From contig JAJKFH010001094.1 of NCBI GenBank assembly GCA_023333565.1, forward strand, positions 2,728,001 through 2,792,000: a stretch of DNA of 64,000 bases. Direction: 5' to 3'. The notes beneath the pieces are model-generated. The model did not search any database, was not told where the DNA came from, and was given only the letters and a program-made list of their open reading frames with translations. This DNA comes from Puffinus mauretanicus. Its lineage: Eukaryota; Chordata; Aves; Procellariiformes; Procellariidae. The first letter of the stretch is position 1; every line of letters begins with the position of its first letter. A program made the position numbers and the translations under genes. Shown one piece after another: positions 50,101 to 63,114 of this stretch.

Positions 50101-53100
50101 CTATCAGCTGACCTATTTGTTTGTGACAGCAACAAAATTATTATGAGTGACTTCTAAGTGTTTGTTCATAAACCTGAAAGATAATTTGAGTTCCTCTAGC
50201 ACAGAGTGAGTGGCTTCTCATTTTTTGTACCCATTATGTAAGTTGAAAGATTTCAAGCTAGTAACCTGCTAAGCAGAAATTCCTTGATCTGCCAAGCCCT
50301 ACAATGCCCCCAGCTAGTGAAGCAGGAGGAGATTCCTTAACTAAGCATGTATCTGTTTATCTTTCTTAAACAAAATGCTTTTCTCATTTCTGACTGCCTC
50401 CAATCATTGTGCATTTTACACATCTTGAGATAAGTTTCTGGGTGTCTCAGTATAGGCATTTAGTGTCTGTTTAGATGTCTCCTGCAAGTCCTGGGTCATA
50501 TCCCCCAGCGTTTTACAAATGTCTCAGACAACAGGGTGCATCTAAAACGACACTGGATGCCTATACTTCAGCACCTGAATCCCATCCCTTATTTTTAGCC
50601 AACAAAGCTTCCCTCACTAAGCACTTTATAAATTAGATAAATAATGGGGCTCCTTCATTGCATCTTCAAATGACTTGTGGTATGAAGCTACCTCTGGTAC
50701 TTGGGTTCCATGTCCACTGGAGTGAATACGACCCTTTTTATAGCATGCGTGTAACTGGATCACAAATGCTTTGGATCCTGAAAACTTCTTTGACTATCCT
50801 GTATTAATTTCAATGTTATCAGAATGAATTGGTGTAATTAGAACATAAACCCTTCTGGCCGCGGAGATTGGCTTCTGCCTATCAGTTGCTAAATTCTGTT
50901 CGGTGTATGTCAGAGACCAAAACTGCAGCTGACACCCAGCAATGAGGAGTGCTTTGTGCATGTCCCTGGAAAGACAGGATTTTAATGTCTTTCTGTCACT
51001 TGAGTAAGGTGTATTTATTGCCAGGGGACTTCCACAAGAGTAACAAGCCTACCAGATATCATGCAGTCATTGACTAAGTAGCACCTTCATGGCACTCATT
51101 TAGGGTTTTCTCCATATGGCTTGCTTTGGGGCAGCAGCAGCAGCGAGTAAATGTCTGGACTGCTTTTTAGTTGCAGGTAAACTAAACAAATAGATTTATG
51201 GGGAAACTAAGTGAGAGAAAGCACAAAGTAGAAAAGCCAAAAAAAAGTTGGAAGAAAATTGAGAGTAGAAAGTCAATGGAGGAGACTGACAGCAGATGCA
51301 GTTCTGGAGAAAGATCAATGCATTGTGGTTTCTTAGCAAGCCAATCCAGGAAATCTATACAGCCATTATGTTAAGAAAATTGGGGAACAAATTGGTAGCT
51401 GAAAGACAAGATATTGCACCTCTGTTCCTGTTAAAGTAACTGTTGCCCATTTAAATAGTAAACAACACAATCTTGTCTTCTACATGAACCGAAGCATGCA
51501 GCCTTTTAAAGCTCCAATATCACTAAAAATGCTCAATGAATGGCAGCAAGTGAACAGTATAGTACAGTATGGGTGGTTCAAAAAACCATTTAGGGTCTTC
51601 TGCGTTGTCTTACAGTATTCAGCTGCTAAAATTCTTCGCTTAGGGGATAGAAACAGCTCATTAAATTAAATGCAGCTTCTTCAAGATGTGACAGAACATA
51701 ATGAAGTTAATAGTGATTTGGATTAAGGAAATTTTGATACTGATATTTTTGCTCTGACTGTTGGCATATATTGAATGACTGGATAATTCCTTTGCAATGA
51801 ATAATGGATCATTTTGTCTAGCATACTGTAGCATTATGCAAATTCATCACACACAGCAGCAGTACAAACTTTGCTATTCCCTCTTGTTACATCTGGCCTG
51901 TGCTGAAATAGGGAATGTTGAATTCAGAGAAGAGGGAAGAGGGTTGTCCAGGGTTGTAGGTTTTTCTAACAGCTTTGCCATTAAGGGCATGTCTAAATAT
52001 AGAAGTTGTATGACTTTTTGTCAGATTTTCTGCATTCAGTCAGATCAGCATGGCATACAAGTTTTGCCTGCCTTTTGTTGTTTAAGCAAAATTAATCTCA
52101 TGTTTAGCATCAATGCACAAAGTTGCTTCAGCTGAACTACAAGCGCAATGGTAGTTACACAAGTCTAATGTCTCCTAACACACCCTGTGAATCTGAACGT
52201 GCCGTGAATTTTGCTATGCCTCGGTTAATATTGGTGCAGAACTTACAGTGTAACGCTTGCCGCAGGCATGATTACTGAAAAGTGTTTTTATATTCTCAAG
52301 TGAAAACACACAATAGCAATGTGGAGGATTGTTGAATTGTACAAAAATATTGGGAGTGGAGAGCATATTGATTTATCTGTGTTGCCTGGGGAAATATGAT
52401 TTTGCACAATTTCAAATGATCTATCCAGAAAAAATAGAAAGAAAAAAAGCCTGTCCCCAAAAAGCCTGCAGATGAAGGCTGTAATTCAGAAGCTCAGAGG
52501 AATGTCAGTAGTGAGTATACTGTGAAAGTGCAAAATTTTCAGGCCTCTTCAGCACCCTGCCACCCAAAACCAAGTGTGCGCTGGAGGTACAGCAGCTTCA
52601 AACACAGGCAGATAGATTTTGTCAACTTTGTACAATGCTGAGAATGCTGATGCTACAGCTCTATTAGCTGAGTTGAGGACTCAGCAGCTAGGAGGAATAT
52701 AGGAAAAAAACATTTGAGGAGGGAAGAACAAAAGAGAGAACAAGAAGATGGGAGCTGGGCAATTGTATTCTTTTCTGAAGGAAACGATACTTGTGTTTGC
52801 ACAGAACAGGTAGGTAGTTGATTTGCAAATTCATCATTCTCTGGTTTCTTTTCAAACAGCACAGTAAGAGCTCAATTACATATTCACACATGTAAGTTTA
52901 CTGGAAGGGATGGAGCAAAGAGCAGAAGGAGATTTCTGTTCCTAAGAAACCATAGCTGTAAAGAGGTACACGTCCTTGTGCTACCAGTGCTTTCTTCAAG
53001 GAGTGGCAAGTACTGCCAGGGGCTTACTGGATGGTCGGTGACCAAGGTCCTTGCTGCTAGGAGCTAAGTGAAAGAAAAGAGTTCGGGAATTGGCCAGTAA

Positions 53101-54730
53101 ACTTTGTTCTTGAAATAATACTTAAATGAGAGCTGTTCATTGAAATGCAGGCTCTCCCACCTCTCTGGGATTTACGGGTGTCTCTTCCTATGCTGGGCAG
53201 TGTTAGAAAGGCTTCTGGGGAGGAGGAAAATGCTGTCTCTTCAAAGTGTCATCATACATGCCCAAAGTGCACTACCTCTTCAGAGACACTACCTGAAAGT
53301 ATCCCTCAAGGGATTTATTGCTTTCAGATGCTATTGCTCACACGATGCGTTTAACCCCATTCTTCAGCACAGCTCTGCCCCTTACTAGATAGGATTAAGT
53401 CCTTATCAAGTTTTGTGTACTACAATGGGACAAGACTATTTTAGGAACCTTTTCCCTTGTGTTGAATCCCAGCCTCTACTCAAGCCTCAGCCTGGGCACA
53501 GGAACTGCTCGTCTATGGCCTTTTCTGACAGCAAACCAGTTTCATATTCTTAACGCTTGTTATTGTCTCTTTTCCCTTCTGAGCTCGCTATAACCCAATA
53601 CTAAACATTGCTGTAAGCAGTTATATTAAATAAGTCTGACATAAAGAGCAGCATGAGCTACAGCAGATTATATTCTCCACATTTATTGTATGTTACTGCA
53701 GATACGTTAGCTTTCTGTTATTAGTACCAAATACATATGTGTTTTACTTGCACCTCCTTTTTTGCTTTGCTTGCCCTGAAGTAGCTGATTTATGTGTTTT
53801 TAAATAGTTGGTGTAAACAAATGCAGTACACGAGACCTTTTGCAGTACTTGTGAAACCCCTCCCAAGTCCATCTGTCCTTTGCAATTGTTCCAAGCCACA
53901 GAAAGGGGTGTGTGCATGTGCTTGTGTGTTTGTACATAACTATATATATAGCTTAATAATAATCAAGCGCATACTTTTCCCATTAAACTGTACTGGAAAC
54001 ATCTCGGTTTTAAATAAGTCATAGTTTCAATACAGGATTTTTTTTACCTTTTCACTAAAAACTAAAAATGAAAAAAAAAGGTATCATGCAAAGTTGCACA
54101 GTTTGCCGAAGAAATCTGAAGTGGATGTCATAAGGGAATGCACTGCTTCTTGAACTGAGTTAATTTATGAGAAGGATAGGAAAATAAACAAGGACTGCAA
54201 ATGGGGCAGTACCTCCTTTTTCTTTTTCAGTAAATCGTGATGTCAAAATACCAGAACAAATTTCTTCTTAGTGCCCCAATTTTGCCCTCCTCCCCCTCCA
54301 GATGTGCCCCCCACCTCAGCAATAATACATAAAGGAAGGTTTTTAGGTATGTATAATTCAACAAGTGAGCAAACTTCTCTTTGCAGTGTGACAGTTAGAC
54401 TTGTTTGGAAAACAGGGAAAACTTTTCATTCAGATATTTCCTGGTTCCTTTCAGAAATTCATAATTTAAATAGCAAAGCCTCTTCAATATTTCAAATATT
54501 TGAATCAGAGAGTTGCAACTGTGATGAAATGTTTATTGGAAATGTGGGCCTTTTTCCCACCGAAATTTTACTGCTGATGAAAAGCATCGCCACTTTTTTC
54601 ATCAGATCTAATGCCATTTTATTTAAAATGAAGTGAAACAGCAAATTCATGATTACTTGATGGATTGTTAAACATTATTTAATAGGTTGTCTCAACTGGC
54701 TGGGATTTTGATGTTTTGGGTTTTTTTCTT

Positions 54731-54744
54731 GTGTGTGTGTGTGT
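54731..54744. repeat. (GT)7 microsatellite
   Basis: Seven GT units following a T-rich stretch. Confidence 0.85.
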
Positions 54745-56669
54745 TTTCAGTATGATGATTGTAAACCCCTGTTTAGTCCATGCTTTAATACAGCTAGTGG
54801 GATTTTGGGGATGAGATCTGAGCACCATTTAAATTAATACACATTTTGTCATTGCTGTGGATGAGACAGCATGCCTAAATAAAGTCTTCCATGAACTAAG
54901 TTACACTGTTCCAAACGTGTTGTTTAATATCCCTGTGTGATACTATACTACTATTGGTTCTTTACCACCTAAGGAGTGCCATTTCAGTACTTATATATGA
55001 ATTCATTTGCAGTTTTACTTCCTGTATATTCAAAGATGTGATGTGCAAGGTCTATGTGAGCCACGGTTATCGATAATAATTTAGGACAGCTCCACTGAAA
55101 TATTCTAATGTGTTTGCAGAGGGAGTTTCTTGGCATTTCTTTACGTCTAAATAGCATGTGATGAACTACAGTCACTTTTCCCTCAAGATAAGGGAATGTT
55201 AGGAATTGTTTTAATCAAGCATTTATAGTATCCTCTCTCTTCTGCAAATCTACTGTTAATGTGATGTTAGTGATATTTCTTGTTTCAGTTTTCCTCACAT
55301 AATGCTATAATTGAATGAAGTTTGGAAATGCAGAGGGAGCATTACAAGAATTATATAAATAAATAAGGAGGTGAGGAGAGAAAAGGGAAAGAACACATTA
55401 AAGTCTCGAAAGGGAAAAAAAATCCATGTTCAGTTTGATTTTTAAGGTGAGGTATTCATCTGTTCTTAATTTATCCACACTAATACAACCTTCCCTATTC
55501 AGCTCATCATCTCCTGATGAATAATACATGAATAAATATTGCTACCTATATACTCTATGAATGCGAAAGTAGTTTATAATTGCCCAGAAAGGTTTTATTA
55601 ATAGTACAGTGTTAACCACCTTGGTTTGAGTCATAATTAATTGTTACTGTATATTTGTGAAACCCAAGGGAATGAAGACAAGAGGAGGCAGAAGACAAGG
55701 AAAAAGAAAACCACCCTGGAGTTAGTTGCATTAAAAGAATAAATTCTTTTTAGTCTGAGCAGGAAGCTGGTAATACTTGTTAATGTAGTCATTCTTTAAA
55801 ATAGTCTTTCAGATGATTCAGTTAGAAATCTTCATTGTGCTCTAGCTGTTAACAGAAACCACCTGAATTTCTGGATGGAAGTCCAATGGAAAGGAAGTTG
55901 TAATATCCAGAAGCCTCTGTGGCATGCTAAGTTTTCCATTGATCGGTTTCAGCCCTGATATTCCCTTCTCATTTTTAAAATGTAATATTAAGGAGGGGTT
56001 GAGGGGTGGGCAAGTTTGACATGTTACCCCTTTGTTGCTTCACAACCTATTAAAGAGAATTATATCACTTAGTTTAAAAAAAAAAAATCTCATTAGTCAC
56101 ATTATGTTGTGTGATACACACCCCATTAACCTTGTGCTTCACACTATCTCCAAAAAGCCTGCACAGGAAGGTGGCACAGCAGATCACTAACAGGGCCAGG
56201 AGTGAAACCTGAATATGCGAAATATCACTCAAAATCCCTGTATTCCTTCATCAGTGTGCAAACTTTGTGGGTGATAAAATCCAGGGGACCTCTGGCAGCA
56301 AAGCAGAGGGAATTCTCTGAGTATAGCTGCATGGATTGGGCAGGGGAAAAATCCTGGTAAACAGTGGAAAGCACCAGTAAATAAATACAAATGTAATCCT
56401 CTGAACTCCTCTGAACCCTGACAGTGGCAATTCATTCCCAAAGAATACCTATTTGTCATTCCACCCACTGCTGTGCTATAGCCGACACTGAAAACATATT
56501 AGGAAAGTGTATGTAATGTTCAAGGCATCTTCAGGCTCTTTCAGATGTAGGAAAATCCAGACTGGGTTGCTCAACCACCTTTTCTACCAAAACACCAGCT
56601 GGAGAGGAGCTCCTAATTGTTTGGAACTCAGTGTGCTAGTATGAGCTTGAACAGATGAAGACTACACCA

Positions 56670-56750
56670 AGCCAAATTGCCCTTTCACACCACCTTTACG
56701 CTGGTATAACATCACCGACTTAAACACCATTAAGCAACAGATGAGTGGGT
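56670..56750. repeat. Probable ancient palindromic repeat (MITE-like) remnant
   Basis: AGCCAAATTGCCCTTTCACA is followed by CCACCTTTACGCTGGTATAA, then CATCACCGACTTAAACACCA. The remembered sauropsid palindromic repeat runs GGGCCAAATTCTGCCCT..., then TTTACACTGGTGTAACTCCA, then TTGACTTCAATGG. Here TTTACgCTGGTaTAAC and CAccGACTTaAA keep most positions. Only the left arm and centre are recognisable; the right arm has decayed or been lost. The motif order makes chance unlikely, but no library search was possible. Confidence 0.5.
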
Positions 56751-59399
56751 CTGCATATCCGCATGTAGTATGCAGAGGGAAATGAAAACTTTTTCTTTAA
56801 AGTGATCTGTAGGAACTTTGTGGGCAGGGGAAGGAAGAGGAAACACAAAACACAAGGTGGTCAAAAAACCAAAAGCAAGCAGTTCACGGGGGAGGAGGAA
56901 GGTGGCTCACAAGGGGGACAGAGCTCCCATGTTGAGAGACCTCTGTGCGTGGTATGCTTTTCTTACCCTCATGCCTGTAGTACGTAGCAAACACAGAAAA
57001 CGCTGTCAGTATTTGTAATCGGTGATTTATCGTTCCTGTACTGTGTTATGTCCAGGTTAAGCTGCCTGAGCACTGAATGTGCATACCGTAAGTAATAACA
57101 TTCATTCAGGAAGCTGCAGAGGTTTTGGCAGCCACTTCAAAATTAACACATACTTGGAGGTTTAAGGGGTACGGACTCATTTTGTTCTCTGTGAGAACAA
57201 CACTCCACCCTATTATCTCTTGATGTGAATTTATCCTTGCAAGAATTTTCCTGGAATCTATTTAAGGAAATAGAAATTTTAAAAATGAATCTTTCATGAA
57301 TTGTAACGCTGCTGGTTTCACTTTTCCTTTAGCCCACTCTAGCATGGAATTGGCTGGATTGTACCATTTCACTATTTAGATTCATATAGCCCAGGCAAAA
57401 TCTCAGTCAGAGAATATGTGTATCATCCCTGAAACCACTGATGATAATTTTGCTAACATGAATTATCAGCCTTTATGCTTTCAGCAAGAAAAGCGAACAG
57501 AGTCAGACCACTTCATTAGCAGAACACAACTGTGAGCCTCTGAAGCGTAAATTAAATCTTTCCTTGCTGCCTTTATCTGGCTTTCCAAGCTACAGAGGGA
57601 GCGTTATCAAACCTTTTTTTTACACTGCAGAGCAGCATTACCCTTTGGAAGATCTCCAGCAGATGCTGAAACGAGCGCTTTGGGGGTGGCTCTCCACAGC
57701 CCTTGCTGCTTTCCTCTTACCGACATGGAGTCAGAAGAGGGGACTGTGCATAGGCAAAGTTTGGTTTGCCTCCATGCAAAAGCCTTTAAGTTCCCCGAGA
57801 AGAAGTCCTCTCTTCTCTAAGACGCCCGAGAATGAAAGCCCTAGTTCAGTTAAGCTGCTTGTTAAATCCCTACCCCATCAGAGGGAAGCTGAAAGAATAG
57901 GCAGCGAACAGTAGACTATTGTTTTTTTCAGGCACTGTAAACAGGTAAATAAAAATTCAGCAATCTTTAAGTTAGAATATAATCTCAGCACTATAACCCT
58001 TCTAGCATTGTTCAGTATAGTTGTTGATTTACATAGAAACCGTATAGACAATGCACTGAATACACTATTCAGGGCTTAGAGTTTCACCTGTAGAGAACTT
58101 AGAGCCCCCACATATGCCAAGGAAAAAATGTTGTTGTTATGCATAGGACTACAAGGAAGCTTGCATTATCAAACAGGCAATAGCATGTCATGTATTTCAG
58201 TTTGTAAAACTGGCATTTTTAATAAAAGATGTCAGTTTAACTTAGAGCTTAAGCAGAGGACATAGGCAAATATTTTCCAATTCATTAGGCCACAGGCCCA
58301 AAGCATGGAAATAAATTCTTCTGATGAGTCCTGTCACCACATTGTAATTCCAACACTGCCATTTTCTGAAATTAAGCAGACGTATGCCACCCTTTGCTCT
58401 ACTAATGTAGCTCCAAATGTTCCTGATAGTTTTCCGGGGCTGGCTGTTAGGCTGCATCATAGTGGGAGCCATCACACAGGAGGCACATGGGGAACACAAA
58501 GGGTGTTTTGCCCTGAGTAACTGGTATAAGATAAGTTATGAGCTCATGAATCAGGAAAACAAGCTATTTTCAGTTCATGCTCTCTGCCAGGTTCTCTTCT
58601 TGATGCCCACTCATACAAACATAATTATTCTGCGTTTATAGCACCGGAACAAGAGCAGGGTTTCAGAATCTGAAATAAGCTGTGAAAACTCCCTCAATGT
58701 AAGGATGAAGAAAGAAGAAAGTCACAAAATAAGTGCTGCAATTTCTGTGTGTTTAGGAGGGAGGAGTTCTATCACGTGCTGCCTGTTGGAGGGGTTTCCC
58801 TTCTTTATTGTGCCAACTGGCAAACCTCTTACTGAAACTTCTGTGTCAGTTTTCAATATTACTACCAAAAATCAGTTGGCTGTTGTAATCCTTTTGTTTA
58901 GATAATTGCGATCCACTGTAGAACAAAAGATTTACGTCATCTGCAAAAGTATGCCAGTTTGTAGAAAGTGCATGGAGTTTGATTTTTTGTTATTGTTGAC
59001 ATTTTCCTTTCAGCCATTCATATTTATAAAGGAGCAAAATCTCTTGGTGCAGCTTGCCTGGTGTTTGCATTACAGTTAAACATTTAGAAACAAATATTGC
59101 TAAGTTATAACACTGTTGCTAATGATAGATGAAGTTGTTTCATGTGCTGTGAACTGGTCACAGAGGTGGGTGCATACCTTCTGCATTTTTCCTCTGTTTT
59201 TATGAAACAATACATTGTGAATTGGAGAACACTTTGTTTAGCATAAATTGTGCAACAAACGGCTGGCCTAAGTGAGATGGAGCACACAGCTTAACCACAA
59301 ACATTAAAAATATTTTTTCTGTTTTTCAGATCTGGCTAATAATTACACAATGAATGGTGTCTTTGTTTTAGCCTCTTACAGATACAATGCAGGTATTTG
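56751..59399. other. Gene-free sequence
   Basis: I see no gene. A 116-codon plus-strand frame at 57564-57914 has no recognisable domain. No repeats beyond short simple runs. Confidence 0.6.
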
Positions 59400-59948
59400 G
59401 GAAAATACCTCTGCTCTCCTGACACCCCACCTGGAGTTCTGCATCCATTCTGGGGTCCCCAGCACAACAAAGACATGGACCTTTCAGAGCAGGTCCAGAG
59501 GAGGGCCACGAAAATGGTCAGAGGGATGGAACACCTCTCCTGTAGAGAAAGGCTGAGAGAGTTGGGGCCTGGAGCCTGGAGAAGAGAAGGCTCCAGGGAG
59601 ACCTTACGGGGGCATTTTCAATATATAAAGGGGGCTTATAAGAAAGATGGAGAGAAAATTTTTACCAAGCCTGTAGTGACAAGGCAAGGGGCAATGGTTT
59701 TAAACTGAAAGAGGGTAGATTTAGACTGGACATAAAGAAGGAATTTTTTTACAGTGAGGGTGGTGGGACACCGGAACAGGTTGCCCAGAGAAGTTGTGGA
59801 TGCCCCATCATTGGAAGTGTTCAAGGTCAGGTTGGATGGGGCTTTGAGCAACCTGATCTAGTGATAGATGTACCTCCGCATGGCAGGGGGATTAGACGAG
59901 ATGATCTTTAAAGGTCCCTTCCAACCCAAACCATTCTGTGATTCTATG
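59400..59948 (+). mobile_element. CR1 LINE, 5'-truncated 3' end
   Basis: Plus-strand CR1 3' end. The region 59422-59475 encodes the TPHLEFCIHSGVPS-type block (CR1: RPHLEYC...WGP). The frame then shifts to one with VQRRATKMVRGMEHLSCRER and LRELG, where the usual FSLEKRRL is degraded. Another shift before about 59710 precedes the final block encoding the LPREVVDAPSLEVFK-type tail. The 3' end is complete: GGTCCCTTCCAACCCAAACC followed by ATTCTGTGATTCTATGA (59933-59948), the terminal repeat of avian CR1. Frameshifts make it older than the copy at the start of the window. The left edge (about 59400) is a 5' truncation. It lies in the opposite orientation to the other two CR1 copies. Confidence 0.95.
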
Positions 59949-60549
59949 AAAATTAGACTTTTCTTTCATGGAAAAACATGTGATCCAAAACTGGGTGCAA
60001 TCGTCCTACCTTCTGCTGCCCAGCTGCCTTGGCCTCAGTGTGAGTTCAGTCATTTTCTAGTAATATTGGTAGAAATGGTCTTCATTTCATATTAAGAGAG
60101 GAACTTTTAATAAAGTGGAAATAAGTAATTATGATGCAACAATGAAAGTGTCCTCGAGAGTGAATTTGGAATTACTCTTCTTCCAGTGGGTTTATACTGT
60201 GTCCATAAAAAATAGCACCATATACACAAATTTTTCAGTTAGCATGTTTTAGCAACTAATAATACAAGAAGATTTTGCAAAAATCTGAAAATTTGAGTGT
60301 ATGTTTCATGTAATTCTCTCCTATGCTTAGGAAATGAAAGTAAGATTGTGTGTAAAAGTATTGTTTCCCACTATCTTTTAATGAAAACAACTGGTTGCTG
60401 ATGGAAATTTTCAGATCAACAGTGCTAAGTACTAAGCTCATATTTCTTCCTAAAGTGCTAGAGTAGAAGTTCTTTCTTTATTTCACTTGAGGGAGATTCT
60501 TTTCTAAGGGTTTGTCACAAGAGTTTTTTAATTTGCTCATGATTTCAGT

Positions 60550-60580
60550 GCCATGTTACTGGAAACATAAGTAACATGGC
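60550..60580. repeat. Perfect 11-bp inverted repeat, 9-nt loop
   Basis: GCCATGTTACT at 60550-60560 and its exact complement AGTAACATGGC at 60570-60580, separated by GGAAACATA. It could fold as a hairpin in single-stranded DNA or RNA. No further base pairs extend the stem. Confidence 0.85.
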
Positions 60581-60940
60581 TGTGGTTCCAGTAGTTACCA
60601 GTGCTATGTTAAATAATACAGTTATCATCCTCATAAGTATTTTAACTTCTCTTCTGGCATAGATCTAAATAGCACTACACCCCTAGATCCTTCAGAAGTA
60701 TTGAAAATAATAGGATTATGTTAGCTAGCCCACAGTAGAATAGTCACTGAGTTTTACTCAATCTAATATTATTATTATTTGCCTGTTGACAAACAATTCA
60801 CTATGGCTCTTGGTTAGCAGGATTCTTACGTGGATGCCTAATTCTTGTTATTGATTCTCATTAAAATCACTGAAAATATGTAAATGCTTAAAGTTCTGTA
60901 CTTTGAAATATTTCCCTGAGTCAGACTTATACACCTTAAA

Positions 60941-60985
60941 GCAGTGGAAGTCTTTTCACTGACACTAGTAAGAATTGGATGGGAA
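60941..60985. repeat. Possible ancient palindromic repeat remnant
   Basis: CAGTGGAAGTCTTTTCACTG followed by ACACTAGTAAGAATTGGAT resembles the order ATGGAAAGTCTTTCCATTGA / CTTCAGTGGGAATTGGATCA of old sauropsid palindromic repeats. Moderate similarity over about 40 bases, from memory. Confidence 0.3.
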
Positions 60986-62705
60986 TACAAGGTACAATAA
61001 CAACCATATTCTTCCCATCAGTGGTATGTAGGGGACCCATACTTGTCTTAACCGTCTGTATGTGAACTGAACATGCCTATATTTTTTTGTTCTATTCAAC
61101 TCTTTAGCAAAAGAGTTGGTGTAGCTGTGCTAATATATTTTTGTGGGAACAGTTTCAAGGAAGGAGATCTTCTTTAATTGTTCCCTCTTAGAGCAGTAAA
61201 TAGGTACTTCCATCTTGGATCAAGGAATATCTAGTTTTGGTTTGTTGTATTTTTCTATCCCCCGGCCAACATACAACCTCAAATGTGCATATGCATTATG
61301 TATAGTGATTAGGGTTTACTTAGTAGAAAGCATGAGTTATATATTCAGTTTTGCCACAAAATAGAAGTCCTTTCTTCCAAAGGAATGTCCGCATTTCCGC
61401 TATGCAGATCTGGTTAAAGGGCACATGATTTCCTGTAATTTACATGTTTTGCTGTGTTTTTTTTCTGTCATCTTTCTTCGATAGTTTGTAGAGAAGCTTT
61501 TCTATTTTCTAATTTTAAATACTTCCTGGGATAAACTAATGGGACGCAAGAAGGAAGTTTGTCTTATTCAGTAGCCAAAAATAAACATAATTGGAAGTTT
61601 GTGGAAGGACATCTTACTGGTCTGGGTCTGGATCCGGATTTGTAGTTGTTGATGTGGTGGTGTCTCCTGCAGCGTCAGGCAAGTAGGTGGAATGGGGCAG
61701 GTGGTGTAGCTAATTGCCTTAGTGTTTATCATGTCTTGCATGAGGTTTTTTATATCAAGACACAGGATGAATGGATCATTAGGAGTTTGGCAAGAGTGTT
61801 TTGTGGGAAGAGTAGCCTAGAAGGAATACCACTGTAATAAGCACAGCATGAAATCTAAAGATAAGCAGAAGAGAGAGCAATGGCAAAACACACTATTTGT
61901 ATCAGCTTAAACTTCTGAACTCATAGTTTGGAGAACTGAGAGTGATAGTTATTATCTGTCTGGAATCTGCTTGGGTCACTGAAATCTTGTACCCACAAGT
62001 CTGTGTGCAGACAGAATTGTCATTGCTTTTCATCTAATAGACAGCAGAATGGAAATTTTAGGCCACCGTCATTTAGCTTGCTTGGTTATGTTCACTGAGG
62101 TGATTTCCCAGTATGTGATGTGAAGTGGTTGGTCATTTCAAATCCTTTTTAACCTCCTCTCACTATCACTAATAATGAAGAGGTGATTCAGTCAGTTTGA
62201 GGACTTTATCTTCAAAAAGATTTTGCATATTTTGAAGTAATTTCTCAGCTCTATTTTTATCTCTTCAGTCGAGCAGTATAGAGGGACCCAACCCAGACGT
62301 CTGCTAGAAATCATCTGCTGGATGTTACAGATGCATTTGGGAATCCCCAGCATAGCAAGAACTTGCAGAACTTAACTGCAGAGCCTCTCTCCCTCCCCTA
62401 GGTGCCCCTGCACGCGCCCCCCATCAGCCTCCACAAAGTATCTGCTTGTGCCATAGTTTGGCAGCACATACTCATTCCACAATTTCTGCTAGCAATGTAC
62501 TGTTTAAGCGTTCTTCTAATGGATGGCTTATGGCATTTTTATGCAAGTCACTGAATGTCCATGATTCTAAAGAAGGACATTGCTTAGTTCAGGCTTATTT
62601 TTCTCAGAAGAACATTCCTAATAAAGTCTGGTTAAGACTGTCACTAGAAATTCCTTCCTCACTGAGGAAATCTCACATTGTGCTGGCATGAGTGTTGTTT
62701 TGTTT

Positions 62706-62729
62706 GGGTTTGGGGTTTTTTGGGGTGGG
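62706..62729 (+). other. Canonical G-quadruplex motif
   Basis: GGG-TTT-GGGG-TTTTTT-GGGG-T-GGG: four runs of at least three G with loops of 3, 6 and 1, which meets the usual G3+N1-7 rule. It lies in a G/T-rich low-complexity stretch with no gene beside it. Confidence 0.8.
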
Positions 62730-63083
62730 TTTTTTTTTAGCTTTTTAGTTACCTATGACTTGTGGTGAGCATTCTTGCTCTGTTATCACACACAGTATAG
62801 TTTACAACAGTGAATGCTATCAGTCCCAATATTTTTTAAAGCCTGCTTCTCAAGTACTTGCTCATTCAGTTTTAAGGTTACATGGACAGAACATGAAGTA
62901 TCATACAGTTGGGCTGAATATCATATCCACTGAACTGCTGGTTATTCCAAATATTTAGGAAGTACATGTCTGTGATCTCTAGATCTCTGCTCCTTCTCCT
63001 TCTTCCCTCTTTCTACAGCCACCAACTCGCCACTCCTAGTTTTGTTTTTGATTAATCATTTCTTTTGAAGACCTAAGTTTGGA

Positions 63084-63114
63084 CTCCCCTTTTTTTCCCC
63101 CCCCTTTTTTTTTT
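63084..63114. repeat. Pure pyrimidine mirror-like tract
   Basis: Thirty-one consecutive pyrimidines: CTCCCC, T7, C8, T10. The T7-C8-T10 part is close to a mirror repeat, a sequence type able to form triplex (H-) DNA. Confidence 0.8.

Larger units (their letters stand above)
44036..56665. other. Gene-free AT-rich sequence
   Basis: I see no supportable gene across this long stretch. Frames stay at or below about 121 codons (54271-54636, plus) without recognisable domains. It holds a T20 run, a (GT)7 repeat, an A12 run at 56076-56087 and one weak palindromic-repeat candidate at 46170. Otherwise it looks like unique intergenic or intronic DNA. Confidence 0.6.

Noticed and set aside
57564..57914. 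116-codon plus-strand open frame
   Set aside because: No domain or conserved motif, and no splice or promoter context.
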